From: Unio delphinus
Lineage: Eukaryota > Mollusca > Bivalvia > Unionida > Unionidae
Direction of reading: 5' to 3'
NCBI GenBank assembly: GCA_029339505.1
Contig: JAQISU010000163.1
Location: forward strand, 1,612,001-1,676,000
DNA: 64,000 bases
Position numbers and translations under genes: made by a program. Below, piece by piece: positions 1 to 7,410 of the stretch (the stretch's first letter is position 1; the number at the start of each line of letters is the position of its first letter). Under the pieces are notes generated by a model that worked only from the letters and a program-made list of their open reading frames with translations, was not told the DNA's origin and did no database searches.

Positions 1-561
1 TCTGATTTTACTAATCATGGCTTTATCAAGAATTGTATTCTTTGGTGTATTAGAAACTATATCGAGATTGAATTGAGCATCTTTCCAGGGGTAATCTCTC
101 TTGGACGTTTTTTTTGGTTTATCGAGATTAAATCTAGGATTGATTTTCAATAATCTCTTAAACTCTTTCATGTTTCCGTCTATTGGACGTTTTTTGGGTT
201 TATCGAGATTAAATTTAGGATTGATTTTCAATAATCTCTTAAACTCTTTCATGTTTCCGTCTCTTGGACGTTTGTTACGTCTTTTTGGTTTATCGAGATT
301 AAATTTAGGATTGATTTTTAATAATCTCTTAAACTCTTTCATGTTTCCGTCTCTTGGACGTTTGTTACGTCTTTTTGGTTTATCGAGATTAAATCTAGGA
401 CTAATTTTTAATAATCTCTTAAACTCTTTCATGTTTCCGTCTCTTGGACGTTTTTTGGGTCTATCGATATTAAATTTAGGATTGATTTTTAATAATCTCT
501 TAAACTCCTTATCAGCATTGAATTCAGCATTTTTCGAAGTCAATCTCTTGAACTCCTTCAT
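1..561 (-). CDS. repeat-rich basic protein of element A, C-terminus outside window
   Basis: Seen: the minus strand is open from an ATG at 561-559 to the window edge (187 codons, no stop). The protein starts MKEFKRL and holds about five copies of a 26-29-residue repeat built on MKEFKRLLKINPKFNLDKPK, joined by KR-PRDG linkers. It is very Lys/Arg-rich. A unique tail containing DYPWKDAQFNLDI follows and runs off the edge. The plus strand is also open across the repeats but has no ATG and gives a hydrophobic repeat, so I take it as the shadow. It is divergent from the HNH gene, with 96 bp between starts. Function is unknown. The basic repeats could bind DNA or form an N-terminal extension of a larger replication protein, which is inference only. 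The family is not recognised. Confidence 0.6.
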   Translation of the reverse strand, partial: MKEFKRLTSKNAEFNADKEFKRLLKINPKFNIDRPKKRPRDGNMKEFKRLLKISPRFNLDKPKRRNKRPRDGNMKEFKRLLKINPKFNLDKPKRRNKRPRDGNMKEFKRLLKINPKFNLDKPKKRPIDGNMKEFKRLLKINPRFNLDKPKKTSKRDYPWKDAQFNLDIVSNTPKNTILDKAMISKIR

Positions 562-657
562 GCTATACTAAAAACAAGTGTCTAAATGAAAGATTTATGT
601 ATAATGAATCACTGCAATGGATCAGTCAATGAATTAGACAAATAGTATAGTATACTA
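562..657. promoter_or_regulatory. divergent intergenic region of element A
   Basis: This 96-bp AT-rich gap separates two divergent start codons (561 minus, 658 plus), so promoters for both genes must lie here or extend into the genes. It contains a palindromic AGTATAGTATACT-type stretch at about 644-656, next to the HNH start codon. Placement is inferred from gene orientation; no promoter motif was identified. Confidence 0.35.
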
Positions 658-1149
658 ATGAACCAGGAATTCAGACCACACCCTGTGAGTACAAATTATG
701 AAGCATCCAGTGATGGTGTTGTAAGACACTGTAGACTGAAGAACCCAGTTGGGTGGGATAATGGTATGGGGTATTTGTTCTTTACTGTTGGAAAGAAGAA
801 ATATTACAATCATCGTTTCGTATTTGAATGTTTCAATGGATTGATCAAAAATGGTTTTGTTATCGATCACAAGGATTCTAATCCAAGGAACAATTCTTTA
901 TCAAATCTGCAAGCAATCACACAGAGTGAGAATTCCAAACGAGGAAGGACTGGCATTTGTTCAAAAAAAGTGAAACCAGTAAAATCTTTGAATACAACAA
1001 CTAACGAAGAAAAAATATTTAAATCAATATATGAAGCCGGCAAGTATTTCAATATTTGTAGAGCCTCAGTACGATTCGTTGCAGAGGGGGTTTGTCGATC
1101 GGCTATTTCAAAAAGGACGGGACAAAAAATTCAATTTAGTTATGTCTAA
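658..1149 (+). CDS. NUMOD4/HNH homing-endonuclease-like protein
   Basis: This 163-residue protein has the layout of virus- and mobile-element-borne HNH endonucleases. The N-terminal part NYEASSDGVVRHCRL (about 13-27) resembles the NUMOD4 module. The HNH core lies at about residues 44-90: HRFVFECFNG, then VIDHKDSNPRNNSLSNLQ, which supplies the His and Asn residues that coordinate the metal and cut DNA. The C-terminal part IFKSIYEAGKYFNI...SKRTGQKIQF resembles a NUMOD1-type helix-turn-helix DNA-binding repeat. It is intact, starts at an ATG after an AT-rich leader and ends in TAA at 1147-1149. Role in element A is unknown. Self-propagation or genome processing are both possible (inference). Confidence 0.8.
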   Translation: MNQEFRPHPVSTNYEASSDGVVRHCRLKNPVGWDNGMGYLFFTVGKKKYYNHRFVFECFNGLIKNGFVIDHKDSNPRNNSLSNLQAITQSENSKRGRTGICSKKVKPVKSLNTTTNEEKIFKSIYEAGKYFNICRASVRFVAEGVCRSAISKRTGQKIQFSYV

Positions 1150-1193
1150 TGCGTCATATTTTTCATTTAGAAATATATAATTGTTATAGAATA

Positions 1194-1550
1194 ATGAATT
1201 CTGAAAACATGAATAGCATTTTATCCGAGATTTCAAAATTGAAAAGTTGGGATATTGAACTATCAGATGGGTTAAATCCTGATCAAATCATGTCTGATTT
1301 TCAGGATATAGAATACGGAGTTAACAACAATAAATATATGCTACCAAAGAAGTATGCGCTCATCAAAAGAATTCAGAATTCTATTAAGGACTCTCTCGCA
1401 TTTTCCAGTGACGTAAGTGTGTTCGCTCCGTTGTATACCATCGTAGAACGAATACGAAAAGAATTGGGGTACGAATACGAATTGGAAAAGGAGGTTAATT
1501 CTAAAGTTAGAAACCTACGGGCGTTAATTCAAGAAAATGAACAATTTTGA
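1194..1550 (+). CDS. hypothetical protein, 118 aa (element A)
   Basis: The family is not recognised. The protein starts MNSENMNSILSEISKLKSWD and looks mostly alpha-helical and charged, with no membrane segment. An earlier in-frame ATG at 1149 overlaps the stop of the HNH gene. I prefer 1194 because it is preceded by an AT-rich leader ending in TAATG, like most other genes of this element (for example 1722, 2756 and 4762). It lies between the endonuclease and the 323-aa gene on the same strand. A small regulatory or replication-accessory protein is possible but unsupported. Confidence 0.55.
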   Translation: MNSENMNSILSEISKLKSWDIELSDGLNPDQIMSDFQDIEYGVNNNKYMLPKKYALIKRIQNSIKDSLAFSSDVSVFAPLYTIVERIRKELGYEYELEKEVNSKVRNLRALIQENEQF

Positions 1551-1623
1551 TTGACCGACCATTTATCATTATTTGATTGACCGACTATTTATCATTATTT
1601 GATTGCCCGACCATTAATCATTT
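1546..1623. repeat. three tandem 26-bp repeats upstream of the 323-aa gene
   Basis: Three imperfect copies of a 26-bp unit (GATTGACCGACCATTTATCA and onward) follow directly after the stop codon at 1550 and end in a T-tract at 1621-1630. The copies differ at a few positions. They could be a regulatory array or part of a terminator/3' UTR; the sequence alone does not decide. Confidence 0.7.
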
Positions 1624-1691
1624 TTTTTTTAGCCGACCCTCAAGGGATGTCAAAAATCGATGGTGTTAGGTCGGATTGAAAAATTGTTTTA

Positions 1692-1724
1692 CAATTGAAA
1701 AATTGTTTCTGATTTCAAATAATG
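1692..1724 (+). promoter_or_regulatory. 33-nt shared leader, copy 1
   Basis: A 33-nt block ending exactly on the ATG at 1722 is repeated without change at 2726-2758, ending on the next gene's ATG. It begins with CAATTGAAAAATTG, which can form a 5-bp stem with a GAAA loop. A partial copy of the same motif lies just upstream at about 1676-1688. Likely role (inference): an element-specific promoter or 5' leader controlling virion genes. Confidence 0.65.
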
Positions 1725-2693
1725 GTCAATGAAGCATTAACAACCCGATTGGCTCGTGAACGACTGGATGCAATCAGGAGATTTGTACCAATTCGTGACT
1801 CTGTACGGAATAAACTACAACAACGACAGAGTCTTCAGACTGATTTTGCTATGGGATCCGAAGAATTGTTTAAAACAGTAACTACAGCAACGAAGGGGAT
1901 AGAGCGTGCTATACTGGGAGATGTTCCCGAGACGGGAAAATCTGTTATTGGTGAACTCGAAAAAATAGCAGCGAAAACTGAACAAACAGAACAAATAGAA
2001 TCAAAAAGAACAGTTGATGATTTACGCGTGAGATTTACCGAGACCGGGTTAGCAGCAATTGATGAGACTAAACTAGCAGATATTCCTGCGCTTGTTGTTA
2101 CGACTTATGAAAACAGAAAAAAAATGTTGAAACCAGAACATCATAAATATGTTAGAAATATAACTCACTGGGCTGATATATTCTATAAGATCAAAACTGA
2201 AAAAAGTCAAATTAAGACAGATAGTCCATCATACAATGGATATATCAATGCGGTGGGTAACGTGTATAAACGATTTGAAGAACAAAAACAAAAACAAAAA
2301 CCACCAAAATTGCAAAGGCGGCGACAGCAACCTGCAAAGAAACTACTCTACTCTCCTAAAAAACAACAACTACCACCTGATGATGATGATTCTCTTGATT
2401 ATTTACAATCCATGGATGAAGAAGAAAAAATGGATGAAGCAACTGGTTATAGCGGAAGTGGATTGCAAGATTCCAGTGAGAATCCAAGGATTTCATGTCC
2501 TGGTAGTGTTATCAATGATATATCACGATTAGAAGTTCTTGTAGGAGGTTTCCGAGCTGGAAATAACTCACCGGAAATTATTAATGAAGCAGCTGATATC
2601 TGTAGACGATTATTTCAGGGTGGTATCATGGATATCAAAACATATCGAGATTTCATTGACGAGTTAGTGGAAAGTGGGTATCACAGTGATTAA
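1722..2693 (+). CDS. conserved element-A-type protein, 323 aa, function unknown
   Basis: The start is fixed by the shared leader. The N-terminal two thirds are charged and helical (ARERLDAIRRF). At about 190-210 there is a basic Q/K-rich stretch, followed by an acidic run (PPDDDDSLDYLQSMDEEEK, about 218-236). The C-terminus (SRLEVLVGGFRAGNNSPEI to YRDFIDELV, about 269-317) is a compact helical region. From memory it matches a module that recurs with this capsid type in cnidarian and other invertebrate genomes. The protein is hydrophilic with no enzymatic motif. It precedes the pVI-like and capsid genes, so a scaffolding or internal virion role is plausible, but that is inference from position. 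Confidence 0.65.
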   Translation: MVNEALTTRLARERLDAIRRFVPIRDSVRNKLQQRQSLQTDFAMGSEELFKTVTTATKGIERAILGDVPETGKSVIGELEKIAAKTEQTEQIESKRTVDDLRVRFTETGLAAIDETKLADIPALVVTTYENRKKMLKPEHHKYVRNITHWADIFYKIKTEKSQIKTDSPSYNGYINAVGNVYKRFEEQKQKQKPPKLQRRRQQPAKKLLYSPKKQQLPPDDDDSLDYLQSMDEEEKMDEATGYSGSGLQDSSENPRISCPGSVINDISRLEVLVGGFRAGNNSPEIINEAADICRRLFQGGIMDIKTYRDFIDELVESGYHSD

Positions 2694-2710
2694 TCACCGG
2701 GATTGAACAA

Positions 2711-2724
2711 AAACGCTAGCGTTT
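2711..2724. repeat. 14-bp perfect palindrome AAACGCTAGCGTTT
   Basis: A perfect palindrome sits between the stop codon of the 323-aa gene and the second shared leader. A near-copy (AAACGCTAGTGTTT) precedes the membrane-protein gene at about 6675-6688. It could be a transcription-factor site, or a terminator stem for the upstream gene (inference). Confidence 0.7.
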
Positions 2725-2725
2725 C

Positions 2726-2758
2726 CAATTGAAAAATTGTTTCTGATTTCAAATAATG
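2726..2758 (+). promoter_or_regulatory. 33-nt shared leader, copy 2
   Basis: Identical over 33 nt to 1692-1724, including the CAATTGAAAAATTG hairpin and the terminal ATG of the following gene. It directly follows the palindrome at 2711-2724. Confidence 0.65.
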
Positions 2759-3217
2759 ATCATACACTACAATCATGATAAACCAACCCCCGTCTACGTA
2801 GTTAATTCACGGTTTCCGGTTTATAGAGCATACTACGGAGATGGTTTAGGCAATACCATTGCAGGGTTATTTGCGAGAATGGCTCCAAAAGTGATGCCGT
2901 TGGCTAAACAACTAGGAATGAAAGCAATTGAAGTTATTCGTGATAAGGGTATTGGTGCTGTTGGAGATCTTGCTGGAAAAGCGTTTTCAACTGCGAAGAA
3001 TAAATTAACATCATTAGTGAAATCACGAAGTGATTTACGAAAAAAGAAACCGTTACCATCTACAGCGGAAATGCCTGCAAGTGTTAGTAGAATTATAAAT
3101 AACGCAGTAGACGAAAAATTAGCGTCGATGGTGACTCCCTTGATAAATCAAGGGGACCAAAATAACATGATAGCAAACATGATAGCAGGAAGTGGCTTTA
3201 AAAAAACACGACGATGA
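2756..3217 (+). CDS. pVI-like minor virion protein (element A)
   Basis: The 153-residue protein has a short N-terminal segment VYRAYYGDGLGNTIAGLFAR (about 23-42). An amphipathic helical stretch (PKVMPLAKQLGMKAIEVIRD) and a basic KTRR C-terminus follow. The same PVYR-to-GxGLG layout is found in the 146-aa protein at 15879-16319 of element B, so both elements carry it next to the capsid gene. Small basic proteins with an N-terminal amphipathic helix at this position are compared with adenovirus protein VI, which disrupts membranes and cements the capsid. That role is inference here. It is intact, and its start is fixed by the shared leader. Confidence 0.65.
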   Translation: MIIHYNHDKPTPVYVVNSRFPVYRAYYGDGLGNTIAGLFARMAPKVMPLAKQLGMKAIEVIRDKGIGAVGDLAGKAFSTAKNKLTSLVKSRSDLRKKKPLPSTAEMPASVSRIINNAVDEKLASMVTPLINQGDQNNMIANMIAGSGFKKTRR

Positions 3218-3257
3218 AATGAAAAATCGTGATTTAGACTCTGATAAATAGAATAAA

Positions 3258-4721
3258 ATGTTCAAAAGGTCACCTGATCCAGCATTTGATATGGATGCCC
3301 CAGTTGGCAAGAATGATTCTGTACGCGATTTTCAATTTTATTCTTATCACGCAGTACAACCAGATCTCCGATCGCGAATTGAACTTCAAGTTCATGATAC
3401 CAGTAAATATTTTCTACCGTGTGAGGCATTTATTGAAGTAGAAGGAGAACTTGTAACAAATGTTGCAGCTGATACCCCATATGACAATAACGCAAATGTC
3501 CGAGTTGGTTTTGTTAATAACGGCATAATGGCGTTATTTGAAAGCGCTAGATATCTCATTGATGGAAAAGAAATTGAATCCATTGACCGTGAAGTTGATG
3601 TGGCCACAACAATCATAGGGTTAGCGAGATATTCTGATGATTATACAAGATCAGCGGGTCCATCTATGATGTTTGCAAAGGATACCTCTGATAACGCTGA
3701 TCACCTTCAATTCATTAAAGTGTTAACAGCAAGAGATAATGCAGAAGCCGATCAACAGGAAGCAGCTAATCCAGAACGTCGAACTAGACCCGGAGCTGCG
3801 TTTGATATTCTCGGAGGCGTTAATGGTAATCTCAATTTAGGATTTGCAACACGTGTAGCAACGTTGCATGGGCAGCGTCGACGATTTTCATGTGCGATTC
3901 CACTGCATCATATATTTGGATTCTGTAGAAACGTCCGAAAAGTTATTGATGGAGCTAAACACACAGTAGCGCTTGTACGAAAGGGTACTGATGATGATGC
4001 AATCTGGCGTAATGCTGGGGTTGCTCCCGGTAAAGTCATTTTAACAAAACTATCATTGTGGATGCCAGTATTAACTCCATCAATCACAGAAGAACAGCGA
4101 CTACTATCATTTATGGACCAAGGAGGAAAATCATTGTTGAGTTGGTTATCAGTGACTACGGATATTAAACAAGACAGTGTTGATGGTACATTCACATGGC
4201 ACCTGGCATCAAAACAAGGTGTTTCAGCTCCACGTCATATATTCGTAGCGTTACAGAATAATGCGCGAATTGGTAATCAAGAACGAAGCCATATGATATT
4301 TGATCAGTTAGGTGTTAATGAAGTCTCGCTGAGAATAAACGGACAGCAGGAACCATCCGAGGATATACAACTTGATTACGGTCAGAATCATATTGCACGT
4401 GTCTATCATAACCTGTTGTCATTTATGGCACGTGATCAAAATGTGGATACTGGTTTGCAAATATCGCAATTGGATTTTAAAAGCCTCTATCCGATTTATT
4501 ACTTTTCACTTGAACATCTTGATTTAACAAGACAATCTGTCGTTGATATACACTTTAGAGCCCGTGTAACCCGTCCGACTGGTCCACCAGTTGGTGGGGT
4601 ACCTCCTATCCTTATCCCGAATTATAGAGCGGTTGCTGTCATTCTCAGTGATAAATCAATGCTACTTGAAGGTGTTGGTGGAAGAATGAGAGTGGTAGAT
4701 GCCCCAGTAGAAAACATTTAA
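3258..4721 (+). CDS. double-jelly-roll-type major capsid protein candidate (element A)
   Basis: The 487-residue, intact, beta-rich protein has no membrane segment. Landmarks: a soluble N-terminus (FYSYHAVQPDLRSRIELQVH), an extended charged insertion at about 150-190, then FSCAIPLHHIFGFCRNVRKV at about 215-234, KVILTKLSLWMPVLTPSI at about 257-274, and a C-terminal IPNYRAVAVILSDKSMLLE. These are the landmarks I associate with a capsid family that recurs in invertebrate Polinton-like viruses. It is clearly not the capsid type encoded by element B. Placement between pVI-like, protease and penton-like genes supports the call. The double jelly-roll fold is inferred, not visible directly. It starts at the ATG after an A-rich leader. 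Confidence 0.75.
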   Translation: MFKRSPDPAFDMDAPVGKNDSVRDFQFYSYHAVQPDLRSRIELQVHDTSKYFLPCEAFIEVEGELVTNVAADTPYDNNANVRVGFVNNGIMALFESARYLIDGKEIESIDREVDVATTIIGLARYSDDYTRSAGPSMMFAKDTSDNADHLQFIKVLTARDNAEADQQEAANPERRTRPGAAFDILGGVNGNLNLGFATRVATLHGQRRRFSCAIPLHHIFGFCRNVRKVIDGAKHTVALVRKGTDDDAIWRNAGVAPGKVILTKLSLWMPVLTPSITEEQRLLSFMDQGGKSLLSWLSVTTDIKQDSVDGTFTWHLASKQGVSAPRHIFVALQNNARIGNQERSHMIFDQLGVNEVSLRINGQQEPSEDIQLDYGQNHIARVYHNLLSFMARDQNVDTGLQISQLDFKSLYPIYYFSLEHLDLTRQSVVDIHFRARVTRPTGPPVGGVPPILIPNYRAVAVILSDKSMLLEGVGGRMRVVDAPVENI

Positions 4722-4761
4722 TTGAAATTGTAAACGATTTAGAATCAATCAATTATGTATA

Positions 4762-5241
4762 ATGTCATATAGTGTTATTAGTGTTGCGTTAACTCCCGGT
4801 CAATTAAAAAATTTGCAATCGGAATCGGCTAAAAAATGTGGAACCACAATCACGTTGAAACCCAACCAAATGACTGGTGGTGCAAATAAACTATCGCTGA
4901 CAACTCGTCAAATAAAACATTTCAATGATGCACTTGCAGCCAAAAAAGGTGTTCAGATTACTCTCTCTGCAGCTGCTATCAAAAATATGATTAAAACAGG
5001 CGGTATATTTCCATTGTTAGCTGCGATTCCAGCATTGATTTCAGCGGCTGCCCCAGCGGTGGCTAAGGCGGCGGCGTTAGGAGCCGTTGGTACTGCAGCA
5101 GGAATGGCACTAAAGAAGGCAACTGGGAAAGGATATAAAAAAAAGGGACGATCCGTTCACGGATTGGGTCTAAGACTACCAGGAACCCCGTATTCGTGGT
5201 ACAGCGGAAAGGGTCTAAGACTACCAGGAACGATTTATTAA
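4762..5241 (+). CDS. small hydrophobic virion-associated protein (element A)
   Basis: The 159-residue protein has a polar N-terminal half (SVALTPGQLKNLQSES, with a repeat-like second TTRQIKHFNDA). The middle is strongly hydrophobic, Ala-rich (GIFPLLAAIPALISAAAPAV, about 77-96) and can span or insert into a membrane. The tail is basic and Gly-rich, with two copies of GLRLPGT at about 136-156. Proteins with this GG-x-P-LLAAIPAL segment accompany this capsid family in other invertebrate elements (from memory). A core/pX-like or membrane-active virion role is possible. It is intact and 11 nt upstream of the protease ATG. Confidence 0.6.
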   Translation: MSYSVISVALTPGQLKNLQSESAKKCGTTITLKPNQMTGGANKLSLTTRQIKHFNDALAAKKGVQITLSAAAIKNMIKTGGIFPLLAAIPALISAAAPAVAKAAALGAVGTAAGMALKKATGKGYKKKGRSVHGLGLRLPGTPYSWYSGKGLRLPGTIY

Positions 5242-5252
5242 TTGAGGAACCT

Positions 5253-5699
5253 ATGGTTCCCATGTCCAATTTTGATTTAATGGATGCGGCTAAAAAACTA
5301 GTGATTAAAAATTTCAGAGGTGTTTTTATGAAAGATCAATTACCACATCAACCAAACAAAACTGAAACAGGTATTATTAATCTCGATAACAGCACCGGAC
5401 CTGGTACTCACTGGGTTGCATACGCTATTGATCCACGTGGGATTGTTTATTTCGTTTCATATGGATTAGCCCCACCAAAAGAGTTTATGCGGTATATAAA
5501 AACCCTTCCAATGAAGACTTGGTATTCTACGCTACCAACACAACAAATGAATGACCCACCAATATGTGGCAGCGAAGTATTAAATGTCCTTGACGCTATT
5601 TCTAACTCCTTGAGTAACCCAAGCGGAAAACCACCACATGTTGTCGTGAATGAATACACTAGCAATCGATTTTTAGAGAGAGAAAGAGTTTTACAATAA
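5253..5699 (+). CDS. adenain-like cysteine protease (element A), catalytic acid replaced
   Basis: The 148-residue protein has the size and motifs of adenovirus-type maturation proteases (C5/C48 fold). These are an N-terminal FRGVFMKDQLP (about 22-32), GTHWVAYA (about 54-61) with the catalytic His, YFVSYGLAPP (about 68-77), and a Gln-containing TQQMNDPPICG (about 99-109) with the presumed catalytic Cys. In this family the residue before SYG is normally Asp. Here it is Val (codon GTT), and the residues after ICG are also unusual. The enzyme may therefore be inactive. The fold would cleave capsid precursors during maturation. The start at 5253 is the first ATG after the upstream stop; 5262 is an alternative. 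Confidence 0.75.
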   Translation: MVPMSNFDLMDAAKKLVIKNFRGVFMKDQLPHQPNKTETGIINLDNSTGPGTHWVAYAIDPRGIVYFVSYGLAPPKEFMRYIKTLPMKTWYSTLPTQQMNDPPICGSEVLNVLDAISNSLSNPSGKPPHVVVNEYTSNRFLERERVLQ

Positions 5700-5700
5700 C

Positions 5701-6648
5701 ATGATTGATATTTGGGGGTGATCTTTGAAACCCAAACCCGATGGCACTGCACCACTTGATTCTGTCAAGGATGTAAAAAAACTAATCAAAGATGAAATCG
5801 CTGAGACGTTAAATTTAACAAGTGTTGATCCTAATGAAATAGTTGTATTTCAAGACAAACAGGGTAAATTGAAATCCAGTGATGTGTCATTGGATGATAT
5901 TTTAGTTAAACAACGAAACGCAATCGAGAACACCGTTGCGTTATTTTCCGATCAGGGTAAATTGAAAACCAGTAATATTTCTCTGGATGATATTTTGGTT
6001 AAACAACAAAACGCAATCGAGGATACTATCGCGTTATTTTCCGATCAGGGTAAACTCAAACCGGGTGTACTCGTTTCGACGATTACAGATCGATTAAAAA
6101 CTCTCAACGATGAGTTAAAAAATTTTGAGGTTGTACTGGCAACGCTTGAATCTAGAATTGAAGATAACGGAAAACAGTTTTCAGTTTTTCGTAGAAATAT
6201 CATTGATAAATTTATTGGAACCCAGTTGGATAAAATTGAAATAAAACTCCCTGATATTAAAAAATCCATCGATGAGACGAAAACTTTCATCGAAGCCGTC
6301 AAAGGTGATTTTTCGAGGATGATAACAATCATTGAAAAAACCAAAATTCCTCATGAGAAAACCAACAACGTAGTATATACAATCCAACACGGATCATTTG
6401 AGTGGACACCTGCAAACAACAAATTAGATATCACAGCTACTATCAAGGGTATTTATCGATTAACACTAGTAACACCATTAACTCAATTTAATATATCATC
6501 GTCGAGTTCATCCGGGGTCAACAATACGATTTCAACGATCATCGACAAGGATAAAACTGAAAAGTTCACTATAACATATACTGATAAAAGTTTGATTGGG
6601 GTTTCAATAACGTGGTATGTGGAATTCGTAGCGGATTTAAGTAAATAA
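5701..6648 (+). pseudogene. fibre-like shaft protein, premature TGA at codon 7
   Basis: An ATG at 5701, one base after the protease stop, is in frame with the long reading frame. A TGA at 5719-5721 (codon 7) interrupts it, and no ATG follows before the conserved part. The 300-residue body has three copies of a shaft-like repeat, QGKLKSSDVSLDDILVKQ, QGKLKTSNISLDDILVKQ and a partial QGKLKPG, at about 40-115. A long coiled-coil-like region (about 120-220) and a beta-rich C-terminal head follow. This shaft-coil-head layout resembles trimeric attachment fibres of viruses and phages. That function is inferred from architecture. One substitution explains the stop. Initiation from a downstream non-ATG codon cannot be excluded. 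Confidence 0.65.
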
Positions 6649-6699
6649 CTAAATCGTTCGGATTTCACAATTGAAAACGCTAGTGTTTTTAAAATAAAA

Positions 6700-7244
6700 A
6701 TGATTTCATCAACTCAATGTCGCTATGATCAGGTCAGAGAATTTCAGAATAGACTCAAAACCCTCACTGAGGAGTATCAAATAAAAATAAAAAAATACCG
6801 ACGAAGAATCACCGCAATTGATGTTATTATATACTCGGTGTCAAGCGTTCTCACTGGCGCCGGAATAATACTAGCATCTGTTACAATGATTGCCCCGGTC
6901 GTAGTTCCAATTTGCATTTCTGCGGTGGCTACAATCGGGGTATATCAACCGGGATAGCAAAAAAGATATCATCATGCAGCCAGAGTAAACTGGAGAATTA
7001 CTTACTTCAATTTCAAATTGCATCAACCGCATATTCGCAGTTATCCCTGATGATATCGTCGTCACTCGATAATACGATTATATCAGATAGTGAATTCTCA
7101 GCGATGGTCAGTATTTTTGATTCCGCGATATCAAAATTAGAGCGACAACATGAGTATAATAACAATGACAACACCGATGGAATCAGAAAACACGAACCCA
7201 AAAAACAAAATGATCTCAATAATATCAACATTACCAGATTGTGA
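6700..7244 (+). pseudogene. small membrane protein with -1 frameshift
   Basis: An ATG at 6700 opens a charged coiled-coil-like N-terminus (YDQVREFQNRLKTLTEEYQI). Two closely spaced hydrophobic segments follow: IIYSVSSVLTGAGIILASV (about 44-62) and MIAPVVVPICISAVATIG (about 64-81). The frame then stops at 6957. The continuation STGIAKKISSCSQSKLENYL is in the -1 frame from about 6940 and runs to 7244, so a one-base loss in the GGGG run near 6940 (or a programmed shift) splits the gene. The function is unknown. Position between fibre and penton genes suggests a virion or membrane component. Its 3' end lies in a duplicated segment. Confidence 0.55.
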
Positions 7245-7410
7245 GTTCTCAGTGATGGTCAGTATTTATGATTCCTCGATACCAAAATTAGAAATACAAC
7301 ATGAGTATAATAACAATGACAACACCGCAGGAATTACTTCAACAAATAGTGGAGAACACGAACCCAGTACAAACAAGCATGATATCAATAACATCAACGA
7401 ATCCAGAATT
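7090..7410. repeat. tandem duplication across a gene junction (151 bp / about 169 bp)
   Basis: The segment 7090-7240 is repeated from 7241 to about 7410. Both copies contain GTATAATAACAATGACAAC, the start region of the penton gene, plus the tail of the upstream gene. The second copy has an 18-bp extra piece. The offset between the two candidate ATGs (7150 and 7301) is 151 bp, not a multiple of three, so only the second copy leads into the long penton frame. Confidence 0.75.

Noticed and set aside
101..571. Plus-strand hydrophobic repeat frame of 156 codons
   Set aside because: No ATG start. The opposite strand has an ATG, no stops and a more protein-like basic repeat, so the plus frame is taken as its shadow.
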